Assembly: GCF_030817475.1 (NCBI RefSeq)
Contig: NZ_JAUSZJ010000002.1
Location: forward strand, 5,718,626 to 5,782,625
Length of the DNA: 64,000 nucleotides
Source: Streptomyces sp. V2I9
GTDB taxonomy: Bacteria > Actinomycetota > Actinomycetes > Streptomycetales > Streptomycetaceae
Direction: 5' to 3'
Under the pieces are notes generated by a model. That model saw only the letters and a list, made by a program, of their open reading frames with translations. It had not been told where the DNA came from and ran no database searches. A program made the translations under genes and the position numbers. Shown piece after piece: positions 55,221-64,000 of this stretch. Numbering within the stretch: position 1 is the stretch's first letter; the number at the start of each line of letters is the position of its first letter.

Positions 55221-56141
55221 ATGCAACACGGTAAATACCGGTTCATAGTCGGGTTCTTGGTGGTTCCGATGGCGTTGTACGTCATCTTCGTCATCTGGCC
55301 CTTCATCCAGTCCATCTACTACTCGTTCACGGACTGGACGGGCCTGAGCCCCGACTTCAAGATGGTCGGGTTCGACAACTACACCAAGATGCTCGACGAC
55401 GACGTCTTCTGGAAATCGCTGCAGCACAGTGTGCTGCTGGCCGTTCTGCTGCCGCTGGTGACGCTGGGCCTGGCGCTCTTCTTCGCCTTCATGCTCAACG
55501 TGGGCGGGCGGCGCCGCAAGGGCGCCGCCATCACCGGCGTACGGGGCTCGGGCTTCTACAAGATCGCGTACTTCTTCCCGCAGGTGCTCTCGATCGCGAT
55601 CGTGGCCATCCTGTTCCAGTTCGCCTTCGACCCGGCCCAGGGCATGATCAACGGCACCCTCAAGGCCGTCGGCTTCGACGACGTGCCGACCTGGCTGGGC
55701 GACCCGGACCTGGCCCTGTGGGTCATCATGGCGGTCCTCGTCTGGTGCACGACCGGCTTCTTCGTGGTGCTGTTCTCCGCCGGCATGGCCTCCATCCCCA
55801 AGGACTTCTACGAAGCCGCCCTGCTGGACGGGGCGAGCCGCTTCACGACCTTCTTCCGGATCACGCTGCCCCTGCTGTGGGACACGGTCCAGTCCGGCTG
55901 GGTCTACATGGGCATCCTGGCGCTCGGCGCCGAGGGCTTCGCCATCGTCCACATCATGAGCGTCGGCCCCGGCGGGCCCGACTACTCGACCACCGTCCTG
56001 CCGCTGTACGTCTACCAGGCGGCGTTCCGTGACGGACAGGCGGGCTACGCGACCACGATCGGTGTCGCCCTGCTCCTCGTGACCCTGGCGTTCGCCGCCA
56101 TCGTCATGCGGGTGGGCCGGCGCGAGCGGCTGGAGTTCTGA
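55221..56141 (+). CDS. ngcF: Sugar ABC transporter permease (NgcF-like)
   Basis: A 306-residue membrane permease of the MalF/UgpA type. About six helices, starting FIVGFLVVPMALYVIFVIWPF, and the EAA loop YEAALLDGASRFTTFFRITLP near 195-215, which contacts the ATPase. It forms the channel with the next gene's product. It starts 49 bases after the binding-protein stop, and its TGA overlaps the next ATG by one base. Confidence 0.9.
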   Translation: MQHGKYRFIVGFLVVPMALYVIFVIWPFIQSIYYSFTDWTGLSPDFKMVGFDNYTKMLDDDVFWKSLQHSVLLAVLLPLVTLGLALFFAFMLNVGGRRRKGAAITGVRGSGFYKIAYFFPQVLSIAIVAILFQFAFDPAQGMINGTLKAVGFDDVPTWLGDPDLALWVIMAVLVWCTTGFFVVLFSAGMASIPKDFYEAALLDGASRFTTFFRITLPLLWDTVQSGWVYMGILALGAEGFAIVHIMSVGPGGPDYSTTVLPLYVYQAAFRDGQAGYATTIGVALLLVTLAFAAIVMRVGRRERLEF

Positions 56142-57091
56142 TGAAGACCACTGACACCCCGCCCTCCGGCCCCACCGGGGCCCCGTCCGGCACCGGTGCG
56201 GCCGAGGTCCCGGCCCAGCGCTCCGGGACGGTCTCCAAGGGCTCCTCGGGCCCCGTGAAGAGCAGTGAGGGCCACGTCCTCAACGTTTTCTCGCACGGGA
56301 TGCTGATCCTGTGGGCGATCATGGTCGTCCTGCCGCTGTTCTGGGCGGTGATGTCCTCGTTCAAGACCGACTCGGACATCTTCAACACGCCGTGGTCGCT
56401 GCCCGGTTCGCTGAACTTCGACAGCTGGGGCCGGGCCTGGAGCCAGGCCCACATGAGCGAGTACTTCCTGAACACCGTGCTGGTGGTGGGCGGCTCGCTC
56501 GTCGGCACCCTGGTGCTCGGCTCCATGGCCGCCTATGTGCTGGCCCGCTTCGAGTTCCCGGGCAACCGGTTCATCTACTTCCTGTTCGTCGGCGGCATGA
56601 GCTTCCCGATCATGCTGGCGCTGGTCCCGCTGTTCTACGTCATGGACAACATGGGGCTGCTGAACACGATCCACGGCCTGATCGCCGTGTACATCGCGTA
56701 CTCGCTGCCCTTCACGGTGTTCTTCCTGACCTCGTTCTTCCGTACGCTGCCGACCTCGGTGGCGGAGGCGTCGATCATCGACGGGGCCTCGCACACCCGG
56801 ACGTTCTTCCAGGTCATGCTGCCGATGGCCAAGCCCGGCCTGATCAGCGTCGGGATCTTCAACTTCCTGGGTCAGTGGAACCAGTACATGCTGCCGACGG
56901 TGCTGAACACCGACCCGGAGAAGCGGGTGCTGGCCCAGGGCCTGGTGGAGCTGGCCGCGAGCCAGGGGTACAAGGGCGACTACTCGGGCCTCTTCGCGGG
57001 CCTGGTGATCGCGATGCTGCCCGTGCTGGCCGCGTACATCGTCTTCCAGCGCCAGGTCGTCTCCGGCCTGACCGCGGGCGCCCTGAAGTAG
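56141..57091 (+). CDS. ngcG: Sugar ABC transporter permease (NgcG-like)
   Basis: A 316-residue permease of the MalG/UgpE type. A Pro/Gly/Ser-rich cytoplasmic N-terminus of about 45 residues precedes about six helices. The EAA loop is VAEASIIDGASHTRTFFQVMLP near 207-228. The start overlaps the NgcF-like gene stop as TGATG, so translation is coupled. A 17-bp hairpin follows 17 bases after the stop. Confidence 0.9.
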   Translation: MKTTDTPPSGPTGAPSGTGAAEVPAQRSGTVSKGSSGPVKSSEGHVLNVFSHGMLILWAIMVVLPLFWAVMSSFKTDSDIFNTPWSLPGSLNFDSWGRAWSQAHMSEYFLNTVLVVGGSLVGTLVLGSMAAYVLARFEFPGNRFIYFLFVGGMSFPIMLALVPLFYVMDNMGLLNTIHGLIAVYIAYSLPFTVFFLTSFFRTLPTSVAEASIIDGASHTRTFFQVMLPMAKPGLISVGIFNFLGQWNQYMLPTVLNTDPEKRVLAQGLVELAASQGYKGDYSGLFAGLVIAMLPVLAAYIVFQRQVVSGLTAGALK

Positions 57092-57108
57092 CCCTCGTCC
57101 CACGTACG

Positions 57109-57149
57109 GCCCGGTGCCCCGGCGGATTCCTCCCGCCGGGGCACCGGGC
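57109..57149 (+). terminator. Hairpin terminator after the sugar transporter
   Basis: A 17-bp perfect stem: GCCCGGTGCCCCGGCGG at 57109-57125 pairs with its complement at 57133-57149, loop 7 bases. It ends the transporter operon before the ROK gene. Confidence 0.85.
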
Positions 57150-57305
57150 CGTCGCGCGTGCGCCGGTGCTCAGGTCTTGACGGGAGGCACCCCCGAAAGG
57201 TCAGCTTAGGGTTCACATGTTGGAGGAAGCCGGGGTCTCGTCGCTGCGGCCCCGGCCGGGGCGGTCCTCGCGGACCGCCCGCCAAGGGCAGGAGTGGATG
57301 AGTCG

Positions 57306-58505
57306 ATGGAGACTCCCGGGTCGCAGACATCGCTGCACAGGGCCAATCTGGAGCGGGTCGTCCGCGCCGTACGGATGGCGGGATCGCTCACCCAGGCGGA
57401 GATCGCCCGGAGCACCGGGCTCTCGGCCGCCACGGTCTCCAATATCGTCCGGGAGCTGAAGGACGGCGGAACGGTCGAGGTCACGCCCACGTCGGCGGGT
57501 GGCAGGCGGGCGCGCAGCGTCTCGCTCAGCGGCGACGCGGGCATCGTCATCGGCGTCGACTTCGGCCATACGCATCTGCGCGTCGCCGTCGGCAACCTCG
57601 CCCACCAGGTGCTCGCCGAGGAGTCCGAGCCGCTGGACGTCGACGCCTCGTCCGCCGAGGGGTTCGACCGGGCCGAGGTGCTGGTCAAGCGGTTGATCGA
57701 GGCCACCGGGATCGGCCCGGACAAGGTGATCGGCATCGGGCTCGGCGTGCCGGGCCCCATCGACGTCGAGTCCGGAACGCTGGGCTCCACCTCGATCCTG
57801 CCGGGCTGGACGGGCATCAACCCGAGCGAGGAGCTCTCCGGCCGCCTCGGCGTGCCCGTGTACGTCGACAACGACGCCAACCTCGGGGCGCTGGGCGAGC
57901 TGGTCTGGGGGAGCGGGCGGGGCGTCAAGGACCTCGCGTACATCAAGGTGGCCAGCGGCGTCGGCGCCGGCCTGGTGATCGACGGCACCATCTACCGGGG
58001 CCCCGGCGGCACCGCCGGCGAGATCGGCCACATCACGCTCGACGAGTCGGGCCCGGTCTGCCGCTGCGGCAACCGAGGCTGCCTGGAGACCTTCACCGCC
58101 GCCCGGTACGTCCTGCCCCTGCTCCAGCCCAGCCACGGCCCCGGCCTCACCATGGAGCGGGTCGTCCAGCTGGCCCGCGAGGGAGATCCGGGGTGCCGCC
58201 GGGTGATCGGCGACGTGGGCCGCCACATCGGCAGCGGCGTGGCCAACCTGTGCAATCTGCTCAACCCCAGCCGCGTCGTGCTCGGCGGCTCGCTGGCGGA
58301 GGCCGGGGAGCTGGTCCTGGGGCCCATACGGGACTCCGTGTCGCGGTACGCGATCCCCAGCGCGGCCCGGCAGTTGTCGGTCCTTCCCGGTGCGCTCGGC
58401 GGCCGTGCCGAGGTGCTGGGCGCGCTCGCCCTGGTGCTGAGCGAGATGGGGGATTCGACCCTTTTGGAGGGCGCTCTCCCTGCGACGACTCCTGCCTTCA
58501 CTTAG
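57306..58505 (+). CDS. rok7B7: ROK-family transcriptional regulator (Rok7B7-like)
   Basis: A 399-residue regulator with an N-terminal winged HTH (about 10-65, SLTQAEIARSTGLSAATVSNIV) and a ROK sugar-kinase-like domain. The ROK zinc site is intact (CRCGNRGCLE near 258) and GIVIGVDFGHTHLRVAVG opens the domain. From memory SCO6008 (Rok7B7) is a pleiotropic regulator of sugar use, xylose transport and antibiotic production. I chose the ATG at 57306, 11 bases after GGAG; the in-frame GTG at 57294 overlaps that GGAG. It lies between two sugar transporter operons and probably controls xylFGH downstream. Confidence 0.88.
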   Translation: METPGSQTSLHRANLERVVRAVRMAGSLTQAEIARSTGLSAATVSNIVRELKDGGTVEVTPTSAGGRRARSVSLSGDAGIVIGVDFGHTHLRVAVGNLAHQVLAEESEPLDVDASSAEGFDRAEVLVKRLIEATGIGPDKVIGIGLGVPGPIDVESGTLGSTSILPGWTGINPSEELSGRLGVPVYVDNDANLGALGELVWGSGRGVKDLAYIKVASGVGAGLVIDGTIYRGPGGTAGEIGHITLDESGPVCRCGNRGCLETFTAARYVLPLLQPSHGPGLTMERVVQLAREGDPGCRRVIGDVGRHIGSGVANLCNLLNPSRVVLGGSLAEAGELVLGPIRDSVSRYAIPSAARQLSVLPGALGGRAEVLGALALVLSEMGDSTLLEGALPATTPAFT

Positions 58506-58506
58506 A

Positions 58507-58549
58507 TAACGAATGGCACCGTTGTCATCTCGTTAAGGATTTACTCCTT
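58507..58549. promoter_or_regulatory. Operator-like inverted repeats upstream of xylF
   Basis: TAACGA at 58507-58512 is inverted as TCGTTA at 58530-58535; inside lies CACCGTTGTCAT. A second repeat, AAGGA-TTTAC-TCCTT, spans 58535-58549. The region directly follows the ROK gene and precedes xylF by about 75 bases, so it is a likely binding site for the ROK or a LacI-type regulator. Confidence 0.5.
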
Positions 58550-58625
58550 GACGCTGGCCCTGGGGCCGAGTTGACTTCCAGCCACCTCGGCCGCAACGTC
58601 GCGGCCTCGTCAGGGAGGTTCGAGA

Positions 58626-59738
58626 ATGAACACGCGTATGCGTCGTGCCGCCGTTGCCGTTGCCGCCACCACCATGGCGATCTCGCTGGCCGCTTGCGGG
58701 AGCGCCAAGGAGTCCGGCGACAAGGCCGAAGGAGGCTCGGAGAAGAAGGGCGACGACCTGAAGATAGGTCTGCTCCTCCCCGAGAACCAGACGGCCCGCT
58801 ACGAGAAGTTCGACCGGCCGATCATCGAGAAGAAGATCAGCGAACTCACCGGCGGCAAGGCGAAGGTCACCTACGCCAACGCCAAGCAGGACGCCAACAC
58901 GCAGGCGCAGCAGGTCGACACCATGATCACCAACAAGGTCGACGCGCTCATCGTGGGCGCCGTGGACTCCAAGGCGATCGCCAACAGCGTCAAGAAGGCC
59001 AAGGACGCCGGCATCCCCGTCGTCGCCTTCGACCGCCTCGCCGAGGGCCCCATCGACGCCTACACCTCCTTCGACAACGAAGAGGTCGGCCGGGCCCAGG
59101 GCACCGCCCTGCTGGAGGCCCTGGGCGACAAGGCCGACGGCGGCACGATCGTGATGATGAACGGCGCGATCACCGACCCGAACGCCGCGCTCTTCAAGAA
59201 GGGCGCCAAGTCCGTCCTCGACGGCAAGGTGAAGTACGGCAAGGAGTACGACACCAAGGAGTGGAAGCCGGAGAACGCCAACGCCAACATGGAAGCGGCG
59301 ATCACCGCGCTCGGCAAGGACAAGATCGACGGCGTCTACTCCGCCAACGACGGCATGGCGGGCGGCATCATCACCGCCCTCAAGGGCGCCGGCATCTCCC
59401 CGCTCCCGCCGGTCACCGGCCAGGACGCCGAGCTGGCGGGTGTTCAGCGCATCGTCTCCGGTGAGCAGTTCATGAGCGTCTACAAGTCCTACCCGGCCGA
59501 GGGCATCGTCGCCGCCGAGATGGCCGTCGCCCTCGCCAAGGGCGAGAAGCTCGACTCCATCGCCACCTCGAAGGTCGACAGCGCCACCACCAAGGGCATC
59601 CCGACGGTCCTCGTCCCGGTCGTCTCCCTGACGAAGGACAACATCAAGGACACCGTCATCAAGGACGGCATCTGGACGCTGGACGAGATCTGCTCGGCCA
59701 AGTACAAGGCCGACTGCGACAAGCTCGGTCTCAAGTAG
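58626..59738 (+). CDS. xylF: Xylose-type sugar-binding lipoprotein
   Basis: A 370-residue ribose/xylose-type binding protein (type I fold, Peripla_BP_4). A lipoprotein signal ends in LAAC with Cys24, followed by a Lys/Glu/Gly-rich spacer. Features of xylose-binding proteins are KIGLLLPENQTARYEKFDRP, VDALIVGAVDSKAI and VVAFDRLAEGP. It would capture xylose or a related pentose outside the membrane. GGGAGG precedes the ATG. It is the first gene of an operon with an ATPase and a permease; from memory it corresponds to SCO6009. Confidence 0.9.
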   Translation: MNTRMRRAAVAVAATTMAISLAACGSAKESGDKAEGGSEKKGDDLKIGLLLPENQTARYEKFDRPIIEKKISELTGGKAKVTYANAKQDANTQAQQVDTMITNKVDALIVGAVDSKAIANSVKKAKDAGIPVVAFDRLAEGPIDAYTSFDNEEVGRAQGTALLEALGDKADGGTIVMMNGAITDPNAALFKKGAKSVLDGKVKYGKEYDTKEWKPENANANMEAAITALGKDKIDGVYSANDGMAGGIITALKGAGISPLPPVTGQDAELAGVQRIVSGEQFMSVYKSYPAEGIVAAEMAVALAKGEKLDSIATSKVDSATTKGIPTVLVPVVSLTKDNIKDTVIKDGIWTLDEICSAKYKADCDKLGLK

Positions 59739-60051
59739 TCCTCCGGGACCGTTCCCGCGGACCCGGCCCGCCCCCGAACGGCCGGAGTCCCTCCCGCTCC
59801 ACCGCCACCCGGTCCGCCGCGCGCCCGCGCGAGGGCCGGGCGGCCCCCGACCCGCGCACGCGCCCGGCCTCCCGGCCCCGCACGCGCGACGAAGCCTGTC
59901 CGGCGCCCCGCACACCAACCGTCCCGCTACCGGGCGGGGCGCCGGACGGAACGCTTCCCCCGCTTTCCCGTATCCCTTCTGCTCGACACCGCCGCGCCCT
60001 TCCCCCGGCCGCGGCATCCCCGCCGGTCAGGCGGCGAAGGAGATGGTTCAT
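59739..60051. other. Gap between xylF and xylG
   Basis: About 313 bases, very rich in C on the plus strand, with no supported gene. AAGGAG at 60037-60042 is the ribosome site for xylG. I see no clean hairpin, so whether xylF is uncoupled from xylGH is unclear. Confidence 0.45.
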
Positions 60052-60831
60052 GTGTCCGCTACGCCCGTGCTGGCGTTGCGAGGGGTCTCCAAGCGCTTCG
60101 GTGCCGTCCAGGTACTCACCGATGTAGAGCTTGAGGTCCACGCCGGCGAGGTGGTCGCCCTGGTCGGCGACAACGGCGCCGGTAAATCAACGCTGGTCAA
60201 GACGATCGCCGGAGTGCACCCCATCGATGACGGCGTCATCGAGTGGGAAGGCCGGGCCGTGCAGATCAACAAGCCGCACGACTCCCAGAACCTCGGCGTC
60301 GCGACCGTCTATCAGGACCTCGCGCTGTGCGACAACATCGACGTCGTCGGCAATCTCTACCTCGGCCGGGAGCTGCGCCGGTTCGGCATCCTGGACGAGG
60401 TGGAGATGGAGCGCCGCTCCCGCGAGCTGCTCTCCACGCTCTCCATCCGCATCCCGAGCGTCCGCATCCCGATCGCCTCGCTCTCCGGCGGCCAGCGGCA
60501 GACCGTGGCCATCGCCCGGTCGATGCTCGGTGAGCCCAAGCTCGTCATCCTCGACGAACCGACCGCCGCACTCGGCGTCGAGCAGACCGCCCAGGTCCTC
60601 GACCTGGTCGAGCGGCTGCGCGAGCGCGGCCACGCCGTCATCCTCATCAGCCACAACATGGCCGATGTGAAGGCCGTCGCCGACAAGGTCGCGGTACTCC
60701 GGCTGGGCCGGAACAACGGGGTCTTCGACGTGAGGACCACCTCCCAGGAAGAGATCATCTCCGCCATCACGGGCGCCACGGACAACGCCGTGACCCGACG
60801 TGCGGCGCGTAACGCGGAGGTTTCCAAGTGA
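60052..60831 (+). CDS. xylG: Xylose-type ABC transporter ATPase, single domain
   Basis: A 259-residue ATPase. Walker A is GDNGAGKST near 40, signature LSGGQRQ near 143, Walker B LVILDEPTAAL near 163, switch His LISHNMADV near 200. The GTG at 60052 is the most likely start since AAGGAG lies 9 bases before it; the ATG at 60043 is immediately next to that site. Xylose and ribose transporters usually have a tandem double ATPase of about 500 residues, so this is the short single-domain form seen in actinomycetes. It overlaps the permease gene as GTGA. Confidence 0.88.
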   Translation: MSATPVLALRGVSKRFGAVQVLTDVELEVHAGEVVALVGDNGAGKSTLVKTIAGVHPIDDGVIEWEGRAVQINKPHDSQNLGVATVYQDLALCDNIDVVGNLYLGRELRRFGILDEVEMERRSRELLSTLSIRIPSVRIPIASLSGGQRQTVAIARSMLGEPKLVILDEPTAALGVEQTAQVLDLVERLRERGHAVILISHNMADVKAVADKVAVLRLGRNNGVFDVRTTSQEEIISAITGATDNAVTRRAARNAEVSK

Positions 60832-62129
60832 CCACCGACAAGTCCGCCCCCTCGCTGGACAAGGCCGGCGCCCCGCCGGTCGGCAACCCGGACGCGGCCG
60901 AGGGCGCCGCCACCGCCGTCGACCCCCGCCTGCTCATCCGCGAGCAGGGCTTCGCCGGGTACGTCACCGAGTTCAAGCGCAAGATCAGCGGAGGTGACCT
61001 GGGCTCCATCCCGGTCGTCATCGGCCTCGCGATCATCGCGATCGTCTTCCAGAGCCTGAACTCCGAGTTCCTCTCCGCGAAGAACATCAGCGACATCGCC
61101 ACCACGATGGTCGCCACCGGCATGATGGCCGTCGGCATCATCTTCGTCCTGCTGCTCGGCGAGATCGACCTCTCGGTCGGCTCCGTCTCCGGCGTCTCCG
61201 GCGCCCTCGTCGCGGTGCTCAGCGTCACCCAGGGCATGAACGAATGGCTGGCGATCCTCGTCGCCGTCGTCAGCGGCGCGGTGATCGGAGCGATCCACGG
61301 CTTCTTCTTCGCCCGGATCGGGGCCCCCGCCTTCGCCGTCACTCTGGCCGGCCTGCTGTTCTGGCTCGGCTTCATGCTCCAGCTGCTCGGCGACTCCGGC
61401 ACGATCAACCTGGACGGCGAGGGCGTGGTCGGTCAGCTGACCACGTACTACTTCACCGACGTCGCCGCCGCCTACGGGCTCGCCGCCGTCGCGGTCGTCG
61501 GCTACTTCGCCGCCGCCTTCCTGGACACCCGCCGCCGCGAGGCCGCGGGCATCCCGGCCCGGCCCCTGGCGGACATCGTCGTGCGCACCGCCGTCCTCGC
61601 GGTGTTCGCCTTCGCCGCCGCGTACATGTTCAACCAGTACCGCGGCCTGCCGCTGGCCCTGGTCCTCTTCCTCATCGTCCTGGTCGGCACGGACTTCCTG
61701 CTCCGCCGCACGGCCTACGGGCGGAAGATCTTCGCGCTCGGCGGCAGCGTCGAGGCGTCCCGCCGCGCCGGCATCAACGTCACCGCGATCCGGATCTCCG
61801 TCTTCTCCATCGCGGGGACCTTCGCGGCGATCGGCGGCCTGTTCTGGGCCTCCAAGATCGCGGCGGCCAACCAGGGCTCCGGCACCGGCGACCTCCTGAT
61901 GAACGTCATCGCGGCGGCCGTCATCGGCGGCACCAGCCTCTTCGGCGGCCGCGGCCGCACCTGGAACGCCCTGCTCGGTGTCATGGTGATCGTCTCCATC
62001 CAGTACGGCCTGTCGCTGGAGGGCATCGCCACGCCGATCCAGTACATGGTCACCGGAGCCGTGCTCCTGGCCACGGTGGTCATCGACTCCGTCACCCGGA
62101 AGACCCAGAAGACCGCGGGTCGCGCCTGA
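60828..62129 (+). CDS. xylH: Xylose-type ABC transporter permease
   Basis: A 433-residue permease of the RbsC/XylH type. A cytoplasmic N-terminus of about 55 residues precedes 10 or more helices, with IFVLLLGEIDLSVGSVSGVSGALVA near 105-130 and FALGGSVEASRRAGINV near 302-318, both typical. The GTG start overlaps the ATPase stop as GTGA. It forms the membrane channel of the xylFGH system. A hairpin follows the stop. Confidence 0.9.
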   Translation: MTTDKSAPSLDKAGAPPVGNPDAAEGAATAVDPRLLIREQGFAGYVTEFKRKISGGDLGSIPVVIGLAIIAIVFQSLNSEFLSAKNISDIATTMVATGMMAVGIIFVLLLGEIDLSVGSVSGVSGALVAVLSVTQGMNEWLAILVAVVSGAVIGAIHGFFFARIGAPAFAVTLAGLLFWLGFMLQLLGDSGTINLDGEGVVGQLTTYYFTDVAAAYGLAAVAVVGYFAAAFLDTRRREAAGIPARPLADIVVRTAVLAVFAFAAAYMFNQYRGLPLALVLFLIVLVGTDFLLRRTAYGRKIFALGGSVEASRRAGINVTAIRISVFSIAGTFAAIGGLFWASKIAAANQGSGTGDLLMNVIAAAVIGGTSLFGGRGRTWNALLGVMVIVSIQYGLSLEGIATPIQYMVTGAVLLATVVIDSVTRKTQKTAGRA

Positions 62130-62145
62130 CCGCACCTCCGCGCAG

Positions 62146-62179
62146 GCGCCCGGTGCCCCCAGGGGGGACGCCGGGCGCC
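62146..62179 (+). terminator. Hairpin terminator after xylH
   Basis: GGCGCCCGG at 62146-62154 pairs with CCGGGCGCC at 62171-62179; CCCC and GGGG inside extend the pairing. It separates xylH from dxs. Confidence 0.7.
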
Positions 62180-62297
62180 CGCGCGTGTACGGGTATCGCT
62201 ACGAACCGGACCGCCCGCTGCCCACTCCCGCGAGCGGAACATTAGACTCATCGGATCGGCACGCACGCTCGATCAGCTCAAACGCAAGGAGGCACGG

Positions 62298-64000
62298 GTG
62301 GATCTGCTGACCCGCATCAAGGGACCGCGCGACCTGGACCGGCTCAGCCTCGGTGAGCTGGACCGGCTCGCGGAGGAGATCCGCACCTTCCTGGTGGACG
62401 CGGTGTCGAAGACCGGCGGACACCTCGGCCCCAACCTGGGCGTCGTCGAGCTCACCATCGCCCTGCACCGCGTCTTCGAGTCGCCCCAGGACAAGGTCCT
62501 GTGGGACACCGGCCACCAGGCCTACGTGCACAAGCTGCTCACCGGCCGGCAGGACTTCTCCCGGCTCAAGAGCAAGGGCGGCCTCTCCGGCTACCCCTCC
62601 CGCGCCGAGTCCGAGCACGACGTCATCGAGAACAGCCACGCCTCCGGCGTCCTCGGCTGGGCCGACGGCATGGCCAAGGCGAACGAGGTCCTGAAGAAGG
62701 ACGACCACGTCGTCGCGGTCATCGGGGACGGCGCGCTCACCGGCGGCATGGCCTGGGAGGCGCTGAACAACATCGCCGCCGCCAAGGACCGCCCCCTCGT
62801 CATCGTCGTCAACGACAACGAGCGCTCCTACGCCCCGACCATCGGCGGCCTCGCCAACCACCTGGCCACGCTCCGTACGACCGACGGTTACGAACGGTTC
62901 CTGGCGCGCGGCAAGGACCTGCTGGAGCGCACGCCCGTCGTCGGCCGCCCGCTGTACGACACCCTGCACGGCGCCAAGAAGGGCCTCAAGGACTTCATCG
63001 CCCCGCAGGGCATGTTCGAGGACCTCGGCCTGAAGTACGTCGGCCCCATCGACGGCCACGACATCGAGGCCCTGGAATCCGCCCTCCAGCGCGCCAAGCG
63101 CTTCGGCGGCCCGGTCATCGTGCACTGCCTCACCGAGAAGGGCCGCGGCTACACCCCGGCCCTGGAGGACGAGGCGGACCGCTTCCACGCGGTCGGCAAG
63201 ATCCACCCGGACACCGGGCTGCCGATCTCCACCTCCGGCCTCGACTGGACCTCCGTCTTCGGCGAGGAGATGGTCAAGCTCGGCGAGGAGCGCGAGGACA
63301 TCGTCGCCATCACCGCGGCGATGCTCCAGCCGGTCGGCCTCGGCAAGTTCGAGGCCGCCTTCCCCGACCGGATCTACGACGTCGGCATCGCCGAGCAGCA
63401 CGGCGCGGTCTCCGCGGCCGGCCTCGCCACCGGCGGCCTCCACCCGGTCTTCGCCGTCTACGCCACCTTCCTCAACCGGGCCTTCGACCAGGTCCTGATG
63501 GACGTCGCCCTGCACAAGTGCGGGGTGACCTTCGTCCTGGACCGGGCCGGCATCACCGGCACGGACGGCGCCTCGCACAACGGCATGTGGGACATGTCGA
63601 TCCTCCAGTGCGTGCCCGGCCTCCGGATCGCCGCCCCGCGCGACGCCGACCAGGTCCGCGCCCAGCTGCGCGAGGCCGTCGCCGTCGAGGACGCCCCCAC
63701 CGTGGTCCGCTTCTCCAAGGGCGCGGTCGGCCCCGCCGTCAAGGCGGTCGGCAAGGTGGGCGGCATGGACGTCCTGCGTGAGCCGAAGGCCGACGCCCGG
63801 CCGGACGCGCTGATCGTCTCGGTCGGCGCGCTCGCCCCGATGTGCCTGGAGATCGCCGACCTGCTGGACGCCCAGGGCATCTCCAGCACCGTCGTCGACC
63901 CGCGCTGGGTCAAGCCCGTCGACGAGGCCCTCGCCCCGCTCGCCGAGCGCCACCGCGTCGTCGTCACGGTCGAGGACAACAGCCGCGCCGGAGGTGTCGG
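62298..64000 (+). CDS. dxs: 1-deoxy-D-xylulose-5-phosphate synthase, 5' part (runs off the window)
   Basis: At least 567 codons are present; the gene continues past base 64000, where the family normally needs about 60-80 more residues. The enzyme condenses pyruvate and glyceraldehyde 3-phosphate, the first step of the MEP isoprenoid pathway, with thiamine diphosphate. Visible motifs: GGHLGPNLGVVELT near 40, the TPP motif GDGALTGGMAWEALNN near 150, GIAEQHGAVSAAGLA with the catalytic Glu near 365 and DRAGITGTDGASHNG near 415. The GTG start has AAGGAGG 5 bases upstream. A -10-like TAGACT lies near 62245. From memory it corresponds to SCO6013. Confidence 0.95.
   Translation, partial: MDLLTRIKGPRDLDRLSLGELDRLAEEIRTFLVDAVSKTGGHLGPNLGVVELTIALHRVFESPQDKVLWDTGHQAYVHKLLTGRQDFSRLKSKGGLSGYPSRAESEHDVIENSHASGVLGWADGMAKANEVLKKDDHVVAVIGDGALTGGMAWEALNNIAAAKDRPLVIVVNDNERSYAPTIGGLANHLATLRTTDGYERFLARGKDLLERTPVVGRPLYDTLHGAKKGLKDFIAPQGMFEDLGLKYVGPIDGHDIEALESALQRAKRFGGPVIVHCLTEKGRGYTPALEDEADRFHAVGKIHPDTGLPISTSGLDWTSVFGEEMVKLGEEREDIVAITAAMLQPVGLGKFEAAFPDRIYDVGIAEQHGAVSAAGLATGGLHPVFAVYATFLNRAFDQVLMDVALHKCGVTFVLDRAGITGTDGASHNGMWDMSILQCVPGLRIAAPRDADQVRAQLREAVAVEDAPTVVRFSKGAVGPAVKAVGKVGGMDVLREPKADARPDALIVSVGALAPMCLEIADLLDAQGISSTVVDPRWVKPVDEALAPLAERHRVVVTVEDNSRAGGV

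Overview
The window is chromosomal DNA of a Streptomyces-type actinomycete. GC content is very high, nearly all codons end in G or C, starts are often GTG, and genes overlap as ATGA or GTGA. The right half also carries a gene order I recognise from Streptomyces chromosomes: a second MurA-like gene, aconitase acnA, a chitobiose-type sugar ABC transporter, a ROK regulator (rok7B7-like), xylFGH and dxs. These correspond, from memory, to S. coelicolor SCO5998, SCO5999, SCO6005-6011 and SCO6013. No rRNA, tRNA, phage or insertion sequence was seen.

Layout. (1) 1-8.2 kb, minus strand: a membrane histidine kinase and a roadblock protein (half of a conservon) head a complete branched-chain-amino-acid/urea-type ABC transporter with a fused double permease. 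(2) 8.6-9.9 kb: a secreted beta-propeller phytase with a possible PHO box upstream. (3) 11.2-37.9 kb: an accessory biosynthetic gene cluster between conserved flanks. Its regulators are LysR, AfsR/SARP-like and LuxR types, and its exporter is an MFS pump. The plus-strand core is a two-module NRPS followed by an FAD monooxygenase, an SDR, a flavin reductase, an FMN-type monooxygenase, a cupin, a stand-alone condensation-type acyltransferase and an amidase. A facing minus-strand operon encodes a free carrier protein, a SyrB2-type non-heme iron halogenase, a type II thioesterase, a free adenylation protein, a cation/proton antiporter and the LuxR regulator. (4) 38.4-44.6 kb: MurA-like enzyme with an N-terminal HTH, RidA, small enzymes, and a decayed regulator/transporter pair. 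(5) 45-64 kb: aconitase, a phosphatase, a secreted GH92 mannosidase, two sugar ABC transporters around a ROK regulator, and the 5' part of dxs.

How the cluster probably works (inference). The free adenylation protein loads an amino acid, by its pocket residues proline or a close analogue, onto the free carrier protein. The halogenase, in which the usual iron-binding acidic residue is Ala, chlorinates the tethered residue, and the type II thioesterase edits or releases it. The NRPS has a serine code in module 1 and a divergent proline-like code in module 2, and begins with a condensation domain that could accept the chlorinated residue. The flavin oxygenases, SDR, acyltransferase and amidase would tailor a small chlorinated peptide. 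TTA codons in the NRPS and acyltransferase genes suggest bldA control. I do not recognise this gene combination as that of a characterised product.
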